NCBI GenBank assembly: GCA_964497585.1
Contig: CAZCDS010000063.1
Span: 1 to 37,047, forward strand
DNA length: 37,047 bases
Source: CAZCDS01 sp964497585
GTDB taxonomy: Bacteria > Desulfobacterota > Desulfomonilia > Desulfomonilales > Desulfomonilaceae
Direction: 5' to 3'
The notes under the pieces are model-generated. The model was not told where the DNA came from. It worked only from the letters and a program-made list of their open reading frames with translations, and made no database searches. The position numbers and the translations under genes were made by a program. Of this stretch, positions 15,479-23,868 are shown in pieces. Position 1 is the stretch's first letter. Every line of letters starts with the position of its first letter.

Positions 15479-16417
15479 TTAGGGCATCTCCGGAAGGACG
15501 GTCAGCAATCCTCTGCACCGGCCAACGTCTTTTTCTATTTGCGCAACGAGTTCATCAGGACCGTTGAATTTCATCTCACCTCGGAGCCTTTGAACGAGAT
15601 AAACTTTGATGACCTCGCCGTACAGGTTGGCGTCAACGTCTAAGATATGGACTTCGTACGAAACCTTACGGTCCTTGAAAGTCGGGTTGCGTCCGATGTT
15701 CATGACGGCCGGAAGGGTTTCCCCACCGAACCGGCAGTACGCCGCGTATACTCCATCAGGTGGGTGCAATTTCGGATCGGGCTTTATGTTCGCTGTGGGA
15801 AAACCGAGTTTCTTGCCCCGGTGATGTCCGTGCACCACCTTTCCCTCCACGGTGAAGAGGCGGCCGAGCAATTCATTTGCCTCACGGATATCACCCTGAA
15901 GCAACCGTTCACGTATCCGACTCGACGAGACCCGGCTGTCTCCGCTCATTACCGAGGAAACCACGTGCACACGGAACCCCAATTCAGGCGCCATGCGTTT
16001 GAGTGTTTCCGGGGTTCCGGCCCTGCCTTTGCCAAACCGGTAGTTCTCTCCGATGAACAGGTCGGAGGCACCGAGTTCCTCCACAAGGATGTTGCGCACA
16101 AAGTCCTCAGCCGTTTGAGCGGCGAACTGAGGGGTGAACTCAGCCAGCACGAGCACGTCTATTCCCAGGTGTTCCAGAATCTCGGCCCGTTCCCTGAAGG
16201 TGGTTATGCGCGGAATCTCAGGAGCCTTGTTGAGCACCACGCGCGGATGGGGATCGAAGGTGTATACGACGGCATCGCCTCCATTGCTCCGCGCGGTTTC
16301 AACGGTGTTGGTCAGGATCTTCTGATGGCCCAGGTGGACTCCGTCGAAGTTCCCGAGGGCCACCGAAGGGCGGTCAAAGCTCTGGTAGATCTTCTCGCGA
16401 ACGCGAATGATTTCCAT
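15479..16417 (-). CDS. ribF: Bifunctional riboflavin kinase / FAD synthetase, 312 aa
   Basis: It makes FMN from riboflavin and ATP, then FAD. The N-terminal nucleotidyltransferase has NFDGVHLGHQKI (residues 23-34), with the HxGH-like ATP site, and an SSSRIRERLLQGD segment. The C-terminal riboflavin kinase domain starts GHHRGKKLGFPTANI, with the conserved PTAN. I use ATG 16417 (MEIIRVREKIYQ); the frame continues upstream only as a non-coding extension over the preceding gene. Length is typical. It follows the LapA-like gene by 28 bp in the minus-strand cluster from 18736 to 15479. Confidence 0.95.
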   Translation of the reverse strand: MEIIRVREKIYQSFDRPSVALGNFDGVHLGHQKILTNTVETARSNGGDAVVYTFDPHPRVVLNKAPEIPRITTFRERAEILEHLGIDVLVLAEFTPQFAAQTAEDFVRNILVEELGASDLFIGENYRFGKGRAGTPETLKRMAPELGFRVHVVSSVMSGDSRVSSSRIRERLLQGDIREANELLGRLFTVEGKVVHGHHRGKKLGFPTANIKPDPKLHPPDGVYAAYCRFGGETLPAVMNIGRNPTFKDRKVSYEVHILDVDANLYGEVIKVYLVQRLRGEMKFNGPDELVAQIEKDVGRCRGLLTVLPEMP

Positions 16418-16445
16418 ATTGTGTTCTTTGATACGGCCTAGGCTT

Positions 16446-16916
16446 TCAGGCTTTTGTCGCATCTTCCGTGGGTTCTGATTCGACCGCTTCATCGGTCGCG
16501 GACGCGGCAATCGCGGTTGGAGCCTTTTCGAGCTGCGAACTGAGGGCATCCCTTTCCATCCGGGCGGATTCAAGTTCGGCCGTCTTTTCCTCGAGAGCCT
16601 TGGTGATCCCGGACACTTCCGATTGGAGGTCTTCGATCCGCTGGTTGAGTCCATCAACGACCTTGGTGTGCTCTTTGTCAGTTTTCAGCAGGCGCCGTCG
16701 TTCACCAACCCATTTCAGTTGGGTGATAAAATCCCCCACCGCGGCGATGATTATGCCAAGAGAGACGCATAATGTGACCAGCTCCCAGAAGGCAACGTCG
16801 ACGGGCTGGGATAGACCGTAGTAATTGATTTTCATGACGAGATCTTTGTTCTCCATGAAGAGCGAGAGGACAAAAATGACGAAGGCCACCTCGAGCAATC
16901 TCTTGATTAGTCGCAT
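16446..16916 (-). CDS. LapA-domain membrane protein with coiled coil, 156 aa
   Basis: Two membrane segments (about residues 5-21 and 40-66) match the small LapA/DUF1049 layout. They are followed by a cytoplasmic coiled coil (about 75-130, LNQRIEDLQSEVSGITKALEEK) and an acidic Ala/Glu-rich tail. LapA/LapB in E. coli control lipopolysaccharide synthesis, but LapA-domain proteins elsewhere are unassigned. The ATG overlaps the HIT gene stop by 10 bp, so translation is coupled to it. Confidence 0.78.
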   Translation of the reverse strand: MRLIKRLLEVAFVIFVLSLFMENKDLVMKINYYGLSQPVDVAFWELVTLCVSLGIIIAAVGDFITQLKWVGERRRLLKTDKEHTKVVDGLNQRIEDLQSEVSGITKALEEKTAELESARMERDALSSQLEKAPTAIAASATDEAVESEPTEDATKA

Positions 16917-17431
16917 TTTTCCACCTTTCGTGCCGTCTCGGGAAACAGACGGCTAAAGCCGGCCCGCAGCTTGCGGCTCGTGCTCAGGAAATGTTCCGGG
17001 ATAACCTTAACGTCGGCCAGCACCGGCATGATGTTCGTGTCACCCCGCCACCGAGGGACCACATGGTAATGCAAGTGCTCATCGATTCCCGCTCCCGCGT
17101 CCACGCCGAGGTTGAGCCCCACATTGAGTCCCGTGGGCCGCATCACATCCCGGAGCACCGCGATCGAGCGCAAAACTTCTTCAAGGAGCAGAACGTTTTC
17201 CCCGGAGTCGAGTTCGGAGATATCCGAAACGTGCTTGTACGGACAGACGAGCACATGGCCGTTAGTATAGGGGAACTTATTCATAATGGTGAACGCTCCC
17301 TCGGCCCTGTGCACGATAAGGTGCTTCTCATCCTCCGAGGATTTGGCTCTGTTGCAGAAGACGCAGCCAGGCTCCTTCTCCTTGTCCAGAATATATTCTA
17401 TTCTCCAGGGAGCGTAGATTCTTTCCGTCAT
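16907..17431 (-). CDS. HIT-family nucleotide hydrolase/transferase, 174 aa
   Basis: The histidine triad HLHYHVVPR (H119, H121, H123) marks the active site, with the WRGDTNIMPV segment typical of the Ap4A-phosphorylase-like branch. C23 and C26 (CVFC) start a zinc-binding motif seen in Fhit-like and GalT-like members. The enzyme cleaves dinucleoside polyphosphates or adenylylated substrates; the exact substrate cannot be read from sequence. It sits in the cluster UPF0280, phosphoesterase, HIT, LapA, ribF and overlaps LapA by 10 bp. Confidence 0.92.
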   Translation of the reverse strand: MTERIYAPWRIEYILDKEKEPGCVFCNRAKSSEDEKHLIVHRAEGAFTIMNKFPYTNGHVLVCPYKHVSDISELDSGENVLLLEEVLRSIAVLRDVMRPTGLNVGLNLGVDAGAGIDEHLHYHVVPRWRGDTNIMPVLADVKVIPEHFLSTSRKLRAGFSRLFPETARKVEKCD

Positions 17432-17492
17432 CTTCTCAACCGAAAAGGGCGTACATGTTCCTCCGTGCCGATCGTCGCAGGCTGGTCCCGGC

Positions 17493-17978
17493 TCACCGAA
17501 CGATCGGGATGAAACGGCCTTCTATCTTGTCTCCGATGATTTCGATGATGCCGACAGACGCGCCGCGGGCTCTAGGGTTCGAAGATCCGGGGTTAAACAT
17601 GGGTATCCCGTCAACCTTGCCCCAAAAGGGAACATGGGAATGCCCGTACACAACGACATCGGGCACGTTACCAGCGACGCGTCCCAGGATCCTTTGTTCC
17701 AGACCGTGCCTGGAACCCCATCCGTGAATCAGCACGATTCGCTTTCCTCCTGCGGACAACTCTCTCACATTGGGAATCGAGCCGGCAACCTCGTAATCAT
17801 CCATGTTCCCGCAGACGGCTATCACTCCGTGGTCTTCGAGACGGTCAAGCACGGCCCTACCGACAATGTCCCCCGCGTGGAGAATCATGTCGGTTCCGGC
17901 CAACAGCTCTTCGATGAGGTAGTCCAGCGTCGCGTCGGGTGACCGCATGTGGGTGTCGGAGAGAACTCCAACTCTCAT
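17493..17978 (-). CDS. MJ0936/YfcE-type metallophosphoesterase, 161 aa
   Basis: Small calcineurin-like phosphodiesterase. The metal ligands are in place: D8 and H10 (LSDTH), D37 (HAGD), N58 (GNMD), H85 (LIHGWG), H113 and H115 (YGHSH). The closing NPGSSNPRARG is the family signature. It probably hydrolyses phosphodiesters, with unknown natural substrate. The gene overlaps the UPF0280 stop by 4 bp (ATGA), so it is co-translated. Confidence 0.93.
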   Translation of the reverse strand: MRVGVLSDTHMRSPDATLDYLIEELLAGTDMILHAGDIVGRAVLDRLEDHGVIAVCGNMDDYEVAGSIPNVRELSAGGKRIVLIHGWGSRHGLEQRILGRVAGNVPDVVVYGHSHVPFWGKVDGIPMFNPGSSNPRARGASVGIIEIIGDKIEGRFIPIVR

Positions 17979-18736
17979 GGCAACGGAGCCTCCCGTGCGG
18001 AACGGCTCCCACTTCCGTTCGCTGACCTGAGGACCAGCTCCCCTCCGACGAAGAGCTTCTCACCGGCGATGAGCACCACACCGCCCACGCCCTCGTATCC
18101 TTGGACCCGGTCGAAAACGGATGCCGGCAATTCTCCCCGTGTGAGCCGGACTCCGATGTCCATGGCAATCGCCGAAGCCCAACAAGCTGATCGGGAGAGC
18201 ACCGTAACCGCATGGATCCCCTTTCCCGGAACGAAGGTGGAAATCCCAAAGGGCCTCTTGAACGCGGGCAGGGCAAGAATCAGCTTTTCGTGCAGCGGCG
18301 AGCCCTGGGCATAAAGGTAGACCTGCAACGGAAAAGCGCACCGGATGAAGGTGTCCCCGCCACTGGAGACCACCAGATCGGGGGAATCGGGCGAAAGATC
18401 CCTACCCACAAAGTCCGCGATCGCGCCGCTCATGCACGACATGGGCGCCACTCCCGTGCTCCTGCTGGAAAGGTCGCTGTACCGAACGATCTCCGGCGCG
18501 GAGGCGTAGATCTGAATGGGAGCACTCGCTTCTCGAAACGCGGGATGCTGCCTGAGATATTCTTCCACCTGATACCGGTACCGGAATACGGAGTCCTTGG
18601 CCTTCGCGCTCAGATCCTCGTCAGCCTGCACGTGGAGGTGCGTTTCCCGAACATCCACTACAAAGCCCGTAGCCTTGTCCAGACGGATTCGATTGCTGTA
18701 ATTCTTTCGCTCGTAGATGTCATGGATCGAAGCCAT
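17975..18736 (-). CDS. UPF0280 (ApbE-like fold) protein, 253 aa
   Basis: Typical of UPF0280: it opens YERKNYSNRIR, has APMSCMSGAIADFVGRDL and VVSSGGDTFIRC in the core, then PFGISTF and the RSACWASAIAMDIG helix. The fold resembles ApbE flavin transferases, but catalysis is unproven. The family is found mainly in archaea and anaerobic Desulfobacterota. It leads the minus-strand cluster that runs through the phosphoesterase to ribF, a flavin gene; this fits a flavin-related role but is weak evidence. Confidence 0.88.
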   Translation of the reverse strand: MASIHDIYERKNYSNRIRLDKATGFVVDVRETHLHVQADEDLSAKAKDSVFRYRYQVEEYLRQHPAFREASAPIQIYASAPEIVRYSDLSSRSTGVAPMSCMSGAIADFVGRDLSPDSPDLVVSSGGDTFIRCAFPLQVYLYAQGSPLHEKLILALPAFKRPFGISTFVPGKGIHAVTVLSRSACWASAIAMDIGVRLTRGELPASVFDRVQGYEGVGGVVLIAGEKLFVGGELVLRSANGSGSRSAREAPLP

Positions 18737-19235
18737 GGGGCAACCCTACTCTAACCGCAGACGCTCACTGCTTTTTCTTAGTCCTCCGGATCACTTGTGA
18801 GGGATTATTCATCGAGCCCCGCGACCCTGTCAAGGATATTTTCCCATGTGACGGCCAGTTTGGGCTTTCCGGAGCGTACCCAGTGGGAAAAGGACATTCC
18901 ATGTCGAGTGCGAAATGGGTGGCAACTGGCCAGAATATAACGGAGTTTCCTTAGGTCTCTGGCTCTGTCCCGACGAAGCCAAGAGTTGGGAAAGGACGAA
19001 AAGAGCGCCGTACAGGTTTGCACGTCGGCAAGCGTCAGCGCGTGTTCAAGCTCGGCGTTCTCCGATTCTCCAAAAAGTTCTTTTTAGTTGTGGAGAAACT
19101 ATAACATGCTATCTTATCCTAACCAGGTGAGTGCATGTTCTGTACGGTTTCGTCCAGGAGGCCGGTAGTGTCTTCCGAGGATGCTCTCGTCAACCTCAGG
19201 TGTCAGAAATCCGCGCATATAAGGGGGAGGATGAA
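18737..19235. other. Divergent intergenic region upstream of the GRE operon
   Basis: About 500 bp. A minus-strand frame (18805-19023, 72 aa) has no SD and I do not count it. The plus-strand promoter for the GRE lies at 19078-19105. The plus frame is open from 19131 but I start the enzyme at 19236. Confidence 0.45.
19078..19105 (+). promoter_or_regulatory. Candidate sigma-70-type promoter for the GRE operon
   Basis: TTCTTT (19078-19083), a 16-base spacer and TATAAC (19100-19105) sit in an AT-rich stretch about 130 bp before the GRE start. No sigma-54 signature is visible. The match to TTGACA is poor, so this is tentative. Confidence 0.35.
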
Positions 19236-21848
19236 ATGCCCGACATCAGTGAAGAGGCTCTGGCGTTGAAAGACTATGTGCCGTCCGCAGAGAGCTGCGT
19301 AGAGCACATGAAGAAATACTATTTCAACGCGATGCCGGAAATGTGCGCCGAACGGCCTCGATGGATCACTGCGTATCACAAGGACCGCGGGCTCTTCCAG
19401 AAGGACCGGATCTCCATCCTGGACAAGGCCTGCGCTTACCGCTACGTCCTTCAGCGTCGCAAGGAAGTGGTGCGTCACGTGCGCGGTTATCGGACAGTCG
19501 GCCAAGGCCGGTTGCGGAGGAACGAGTCCTTCACAATTATGGACAAGTCGCCCTTTGCAGGCTCCACCACGAGCAAGTTCAAAGGGGTGCCTCTCTATCC
19601 GGAACTGGTAGGACTGATCATGTGGCCGGAACTGCTTACCGTCGCGACCCGGGAACAGAACCCCTTTCAAATCAATCGTTCCGAGATCGATGAGTTGAAT
19701 TTCAGGATCTTTCCCTTTTGGCTCAACAGGAACATCCTGGAACTGACCAGAGCAAACCACTACAACGATCCGGTTCCGCTCGACGACATACAGGTCCTCT
19801 ATCAGACGGTCTTCTACCTTACTGCTAAACCGGTTTGCATATCTCACACGATCCCGGATTTTTCCCGAGCGGTGTACGAGGGTCTTGCCGCGATAATCGA
19901 AGATGCCGCAGGACGGCTTGCGGGGACTGCTCACGGATCGGAAGAATGGTTGTTCTACTCAGCCCTCATGGAGGTTCTGGAGGGTATCATCGAGTACGCG
20001 GAGAGACTTGCAGCGGAGGCTGAACGACTGGCCGGGAATGAACCCGACCAAAAGGAACGGGAGCGACTCCAGGAGATCGCTTCGATTTACCGGAGAGTCC
20101 CCCGAAACAAGGCCGAGACTCTCAGGGAAGGGCTGACGACCGTGTGGCTCTGTTGGATTGCTCTGCTGCTGGAGAATCCAAATGTCGGGCTCAGCCTGGG
20201 GCGGCTGGATCAGCTTCTCTATCCGCTGTACGAGCAAGACCCCCGGTCGACCGAAGAGAAAGCCCAAGAGGCCGTTGATCTGTTCTGTCATCTCTGGCTG
20301 AAGATCGGTGACCATGTGCCCACCATGAACGAGACCGGGGAAAAACTCTTCGGCGGAACGGGCGCAAACCAGGCCATCACGATCGGTGGAGTGGACAAGA
20401 ACGGACACGATGCGGTCAATGATCTCACGCACGTGATCCTCAGGGCCACCGAACTGATGGAATTGAGGGACCCGAACCTCAATGCACGGTATCATCCCGT
20501 TGCCAATGCCGATTCTCCCGGGTACCTGAGAAGGCTCTGCCAGGTCAATCTGAAAACCAAGGCCACGCCCGCGATCCACAACGATATACCCATCATAAAG
20601 GCTCTCACGGGAAAAGGAGACTCTTCGGAACAGGCCAACCATTACGGTATCGTCGGCTGTGTCGAGCCGGTCAGCGCGGGATTTACATACGGACACAATG
20701 CCGCCGTTCTCTTGAACTTGACCTCCGCAGTGGAACTGGCCCTGTACAACGGCAAGCACCGCCGATGCGGATTGGAAGCCGGGGATCTTCAGATAGGGCC
20801 CAAAACGGGCAATCCCGAGACGTTTCCGACCTTCGGGGTATTCAAGGAGAAGGTCAAAGGGCAGATACACGCTCTACTCGACCGGGCGCTCCGATTGAAC
20901 GACCATCTGGGAAGGATCCACCAGCGCTACTATCCCACGCCGATCATGTCGGCATTGTTCAAGGGGCCCATGGATCAGGGCAGGGATGTGGTACAGGGCG
21001 GAGCGAAGATCAACGCGTCAGGCGTCGCGCTTATCGGTCTCGCGGATGCCGCGGACTGCCTGAGCGCCATCGAGAAGCACGTGTATCAAGATCCAACTAT
21101 CACGTTTGGGGAACTGCTCCAGGCGCTGAAAGAAAACTTCCAAGGATCGCACGCGCAGAAGCAACTTCATGCGCTGCTGAACAATCCCGCAAAGACCCCA
21201 AAGTACGGGAATGACGATCCGGCCGCGGACGGGAATCTCAAATGGCTTCTGCAAGTGGTCAACGAACGCCTGGAGGGCAGGGAGAACTATCGTGGCGGCG
21301 GGTACCGGGTGGGATGCTGGACCATGACGATTCACGCGGGAGTAGGTCGACTCACCAAAGCGCTGCCGAACGGTCGGATGGACGGAGACAACTTTGCCAG
21401 CGGGATCACTCCGGTTTCTCGCATGGCCCCCTCTCTGTCATCGGTTCTCAACTCCGCGGCCAGGCTTCCGTCCGAATGGCTTTCCAGCGGGGTGGCGCTG
21501 AACCTGAGGTTCACACCGGACCCGGAACACGAAGCGGCCATGCTCGACCTTTTCGAAGCCAGAATCAAGGCCGCTTTCGACGATATGAACGGCGCAAGGG
21601 ACGGAGCCATTGAGGTTCAGTTCAACATCACCAAGCAGGAGGACTTTCTCAAGGCGGCGGATCCCGAATATGTCGCCGATCATCCTGAACTGCGACGCCT
21701 GCTTGTACGGGTTTCCGGGTACACCGCCTATTTTGTGGACCTCAACAAGACCATGCAAGAGGAGATCATCAATCGATCGGAATACCAGCTCTCTTCGGGA
21801 GCCATGCAAAAGTACGCCCTTGTCGACCTGGACGGCTCCCGGCAATGA
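19236..21848 (+). CDS. Glycyl-radical enzyme of the PFL/diol-dehydratase superfamily, 870 aa
   Basis: ATG 19236 has GGGGGAGG upstream; an earlier frame start at 19131 has none. The two hallmark sites are present: thiyl-forming C475 in GCVEP and the radical glycine G828 in RVSGYTAYFVDL near the C-terminus. The family segments WTMTIHAGVGRLTKALPNGR and FASGITPVS are also seen. GCVEP with its Glu (E477) is shared with the eliminase branch (glycerol and propanediol dehydratases, choline TMA-lyase). The downstream HD that carries the catalytic Asp there reads GHNAA here, so the Asp appears to be Asn. The substrate is therefore not assigned. It heads an operon with an SCP2-like gene and a radical-SAM activase. 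Confidence 0.93.
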   Translation: MPDISEEALALKDYVPSAESCVEHMKKYYFNAMPEMCAERPRWITAYHKDRGLFQKDRISILDKACAYRYVLQRRKEVVRHVRGYRTVGQGRLRRNESFTIMDKSPFAGSTTSKFKGVPLYPELVGLIMWPELLTVATREQNPFQINRSEIDELNFRIFPFWLNRNILELTRANHYNDPVPLDDIQVLYQTVFYLTAKPVCISHTIPDFSRAVYEGLAAIIEDAAGRLAGTAHGSEEWLFYSALMEVLEGIIEYAERLAAEAERLAGNEPDQKERERLQEIASIYRRVPRNKAETLREGLTTVWLCWIALLLENPNVGLSLGRLDQLLYPLYEQDPRSTEEKAQEAVDLFCHLWLKIGDHVPTMNETGEKLFGGTGANQAITIGGVDKNGHDAVNDLTHVILRATELMELRDPNLNARYHPVANADSPGYLRRLCQVNLKTKATPAIHNDIPIIKALTGKGDSSEQANHYGIVGCVEPVSAGFTYGHNAAVLLNLTSAVELALYNGKHRRCGLEAGDLQIGPKTGNPETFPTFGVFKEKVKGQIHALLDRALRLNDHLGRIHQRYYPTPIMSALFKGPMDQGRDVVQGGAKINASGVALIGLADAADCLSAIEKHVYQDPTITFGELLQALKENFQGSHAQKQLHALLNNPAKTPKYGNDDPAADGNLKWLLQVVNERLEGRENYRGGGYRVGCWTMTIHAGVGRLTKALPNGRMDGDNFASGITPVSRMAPSLSSVLNSAARLPSEWLSSGVALNLRFTPDPEHEAAMLDLFEARIKAAFDDMNGARDGAIEVQFNITKQEDFLKAADPEYVADHPELRRLLVRVSGYTAYFVDLNKTMQEEIINRSEYQLSSGAMQKYALVDLDGSRQ

Positions 21849-21894
21849 AGGGACAACGCAACATTTTGCTCTCATGTCCCGTAGGGGGTGAATC

Positions 21895-22329
21895 ATGGAC
21901 TGGGACCTGCTTTCGAGCATTTCGGACGCACTGGAATCCGCGCTGGCAGACCGTTTCCTCGATGGTCTTCTCTCGGCAATGGATTTCGCATTCGCGGCTT
22001 CCACGAGCGGGCTCTTGGGAGACTTTCACAAAAACATAGAGAATTTCGAGGGGAGGTACCTCTTCGAGGCCAAGCACAGCTCCGCGTGCTCCGCGGCGGT
22101 CTTCGAAGGCGGTGACATGAGGGTGCTGCCGGACGGAACGGATCAATGGGACGTAAAGGTTGTGTTCAAGGATGACCACGCGTTGATGAAATTCATGCTC
22201 AAGGGCGTCAGATCGGACGCGCTCGACGCGATGATGGATAACGACGTGCAGGTCTACGGGAACATCAACTACCTGTTGAAGTTCGGGTACATGGCGAGGG
22301 ATCTGCTTGACAGGTTCGGCCTTGTGTAA
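21895..22329 (+). CDS. SCP2-like (sterol-carrier fold) protein, 144 aa
   Basis: ATG 21895 follows AGGGGG at suitable spacing, 46 bp after the GRE stop. Residues 55-140 fit the SCP2 fold: a beta-strand run (MRVLPDGTDQWDVKVVFKDD), a helix (ALMKFMLKG), then VQVYGNINYLLKFGYMARDLL. SCP2 domains enclose a hydrophobic tunnel for lipids, acyl chains or other apolar ligands. The N-terminal 50 residues are helical with no signal peptide, so it is cytoplasmic. Placed between a GRE and its activase, it may deliver or receive a hydrophobic substrate. That role is inference. Confidence 0.72.
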   Translation: MDWDLLSSISDALESALADRFLDGLLSAMDFAFAASTSGLLGDFHKNIENFEGRYLFEAKHSSACSAAVFEGGDMRVLPDGTDQWDVKVVFKDDHALMKFMLKGVRSDALDAMMDNDVQVYGNINYLLKFGYMARDLLDRFGLV

Positions 22330-22395
22330 CACCAAGAAGATCAAGATGCTAAGAAATTTCAATCTCAGAGACATAAAGGCACGAAGAAGATTGAA
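22329..22395. repeat. Purine-rich CACRAAG-type intergenic repeat (copy 3)
   Basis: Lies between the SCP2-like gene and the activase. Its 19-mer AAGGCACGAAGAAGATTGA (22376-22394) recurs with one mismatch at 23458-23476. Confidence 0.6.
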
Positions 22396-22504
22396 CCGAC
22401 CGGTCTAACTTCCCAAATGAAATTAAGTTCTTAGCATGGGCCCGGGAAATGTCCTCTTGCAGAAAGGCTCTCCCTGGAACGCTGTCCTGGAGCATCTTGC
22501 GATT

Positions 22505-23476
22505 ATGGCCCATCGACCGCTCATCGTTGACGTCAAGAGAGACAGTTCCGAAGACGGCCCCGGGATACGGAGCGTGGTTTTCTTCAAGGGATGCCCGCTC
22601 AGGTGCATATTCTGCCACAATCCGGAGACGCAGAACGCTCGACAGGAGATCTCGTTTTCACCCCTTGCATGTATCGACTGTCGGGAATGCGAAAAAGTCT
22701 GCCCGGCCGCAGCAATCGATCCGGAACTGCCGGGACGCATCGTCCGAGAGAAGTGTGACCGATGCGGGTTATGTGCGGACCGGTGCCCGGCTTCCGCGCT
22801 CAGAAGAGTTGGGGTCTTCTATCCCGTCGAAGAGCTGACGGAACTGCTCCTCCGGGACGAGCCGTTCTATCGTCACTCAGGCGGAGGCGTGACGCTTTCC
22901 GGAGGGGAATGCACGATGTTCCCGAGCTATGCCCGTCGACTTATGGAGGGACTCAAGGCGCACGGCATCCACATCCTGGTGGAGACGAGCGGATACTTCA
23001 ACTACAGGACCTTTCGCCGGACGATTCTGCCGCACACGGACATGATCTACTTCGACCTGAAGCTCATTGACAACGAGGCTCACCGGCGATACACAGGCCG
23101 CCCCAACAGGGCCATTCTGCGGAATCTGCGCGACCTGATCCGGGACGGAACGGTTCCCGTGATCCCGCGCATCCCTCTGGTCCCCGGAATCACCGCAACC
23201 CGTGAGAATCTCTCGGCCGCGGCGGATTTCCTCCGGGAATGCGGTGCTCCACGGGTTAAGCTCCTTCCCTATAATCCCCTCGGACTTGCCAAGTATGAAC
23301 AGATTGGCAGGCCCGCTCCAGCGCTCCCGGAGACCTTCATGGGACGAGACGAGATGGATGCGGCGTGCGAGGCGCTGGGCCGGCCCCCAAAGAGAAAAGC
23401 TCGCGGCCGGGGGACGAGGAGGGGAAGAAGATCCGAAATATCAACCACCAACGCACAAAGGCACCAAGAAGATTGA
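22505..23476 (+). CDS. Glycyl-radical-enzyme activating enzyme (radical SAM), 323 aa
   Basis: It uses S-adenosylmethionine to abstract a hydrogen from the GRE's glycine. Radical-SAM cysteines C30, C34, C37 are in CPLRCIFC. Two ferredoxin-like [4Fe-4S] motifs follow (CIDCRECEKVCP and CDRCGLCADRCP), as in PFL-like activases of the dehydratase branch. TLSGGEC is the family's SAM-binding GGE. I start at ATG 22505 (MAHRPLIVDVKRDSSEDGPG), which fits the family's start; the frame is open from ATG 22436, but neither has a strong SD. The last 35 residues are basic and unlike the family, and the stop at 23474 falls inside an intergenic repeat. It should serve the GRE at 19236. Confidence 0.92.
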   Translation: MAHRPLIVDVKRDSSEDGPGIRSVVFFKGCPLRCIFCHNPETQNARQEISFSPLACIDCRECEKVCPAAAIDPELPGRIVREKCDRCGLCADRCPASALRRVGVFYPVEELTELLLRDEPFYRHSGGGVTLSGGECTMFPSYARRLMEGLKAHGIHILVETSGYFNYRTFRRTILPHTDMIYFDLKLIDNEAHRRYTGRPNRAILRNLRDLIRDGTVPVIPRIPLVPGITATRENLSAAADFLRECGAPRVKLLPYNPLGLAKYEQIGRPAPALPETFMGRDEMDAACEALGRPPKRKARGRGTRRGRRSEISTTNAQRHQED

Positions 23477-23550
23477 GAAGAAGAAAGAAGAAAGATGGGA
23501 GATTTCCACCACAGAGGCACAGAGAAGACATCGTCGTGGAATTTCTTCAC
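23437..23550. repeat. Purine-rich CACRAAG-type intergenic repeat (copy 4)
   Basis: Carries AAGGCACCAAGAAGATTGA (23458-23476), then an AAG-rich run and CCACAGAGGCACAGAG (23509-23524). It provides the activase stop codon. Confidence 0.6.
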
Positions 23551-23868
23551 GGACGCGCGAGATAATCCTCCAGGATGGCCCTGAGTGCTGCTCCAAAGAC
23601 CGCACCCCGCGCGGACGGTCCGCCCTTGCGCCGGGGGCTCAGCAGGCCACGCGTGTGGCAAGGACAACCCTCAGCAAAGGGACTGTAATGGATACGCGTT
23701 CTGAGACGTGGCCGAATATCGATTGCCCGTACGTGAATCCTGTGTTCCGATTGGACTGGCCTGGTACGCACGGCGTGCCCCCAATGTGGAGTTCGGACCG
23801 CAATCCGGCACTCCATCTCAAACGGCAACCGCGCCCTGAACAGCCACCCCGTATGAGGCTGCGCCAGG
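23477..23868. other. Gap after the activase
   Basis: The first 75 bp are repeat DNA (copy 4). The rest, between convergent genes, shows no SD-supported ORF and no clear terminator. Confidence 0.35.

Noticed and set aside
18805..19023. 72-aa minus-strand ORF upstream of the GRE
   Set aside because: No SD and no recognisable motif; overlaps the promoter region.
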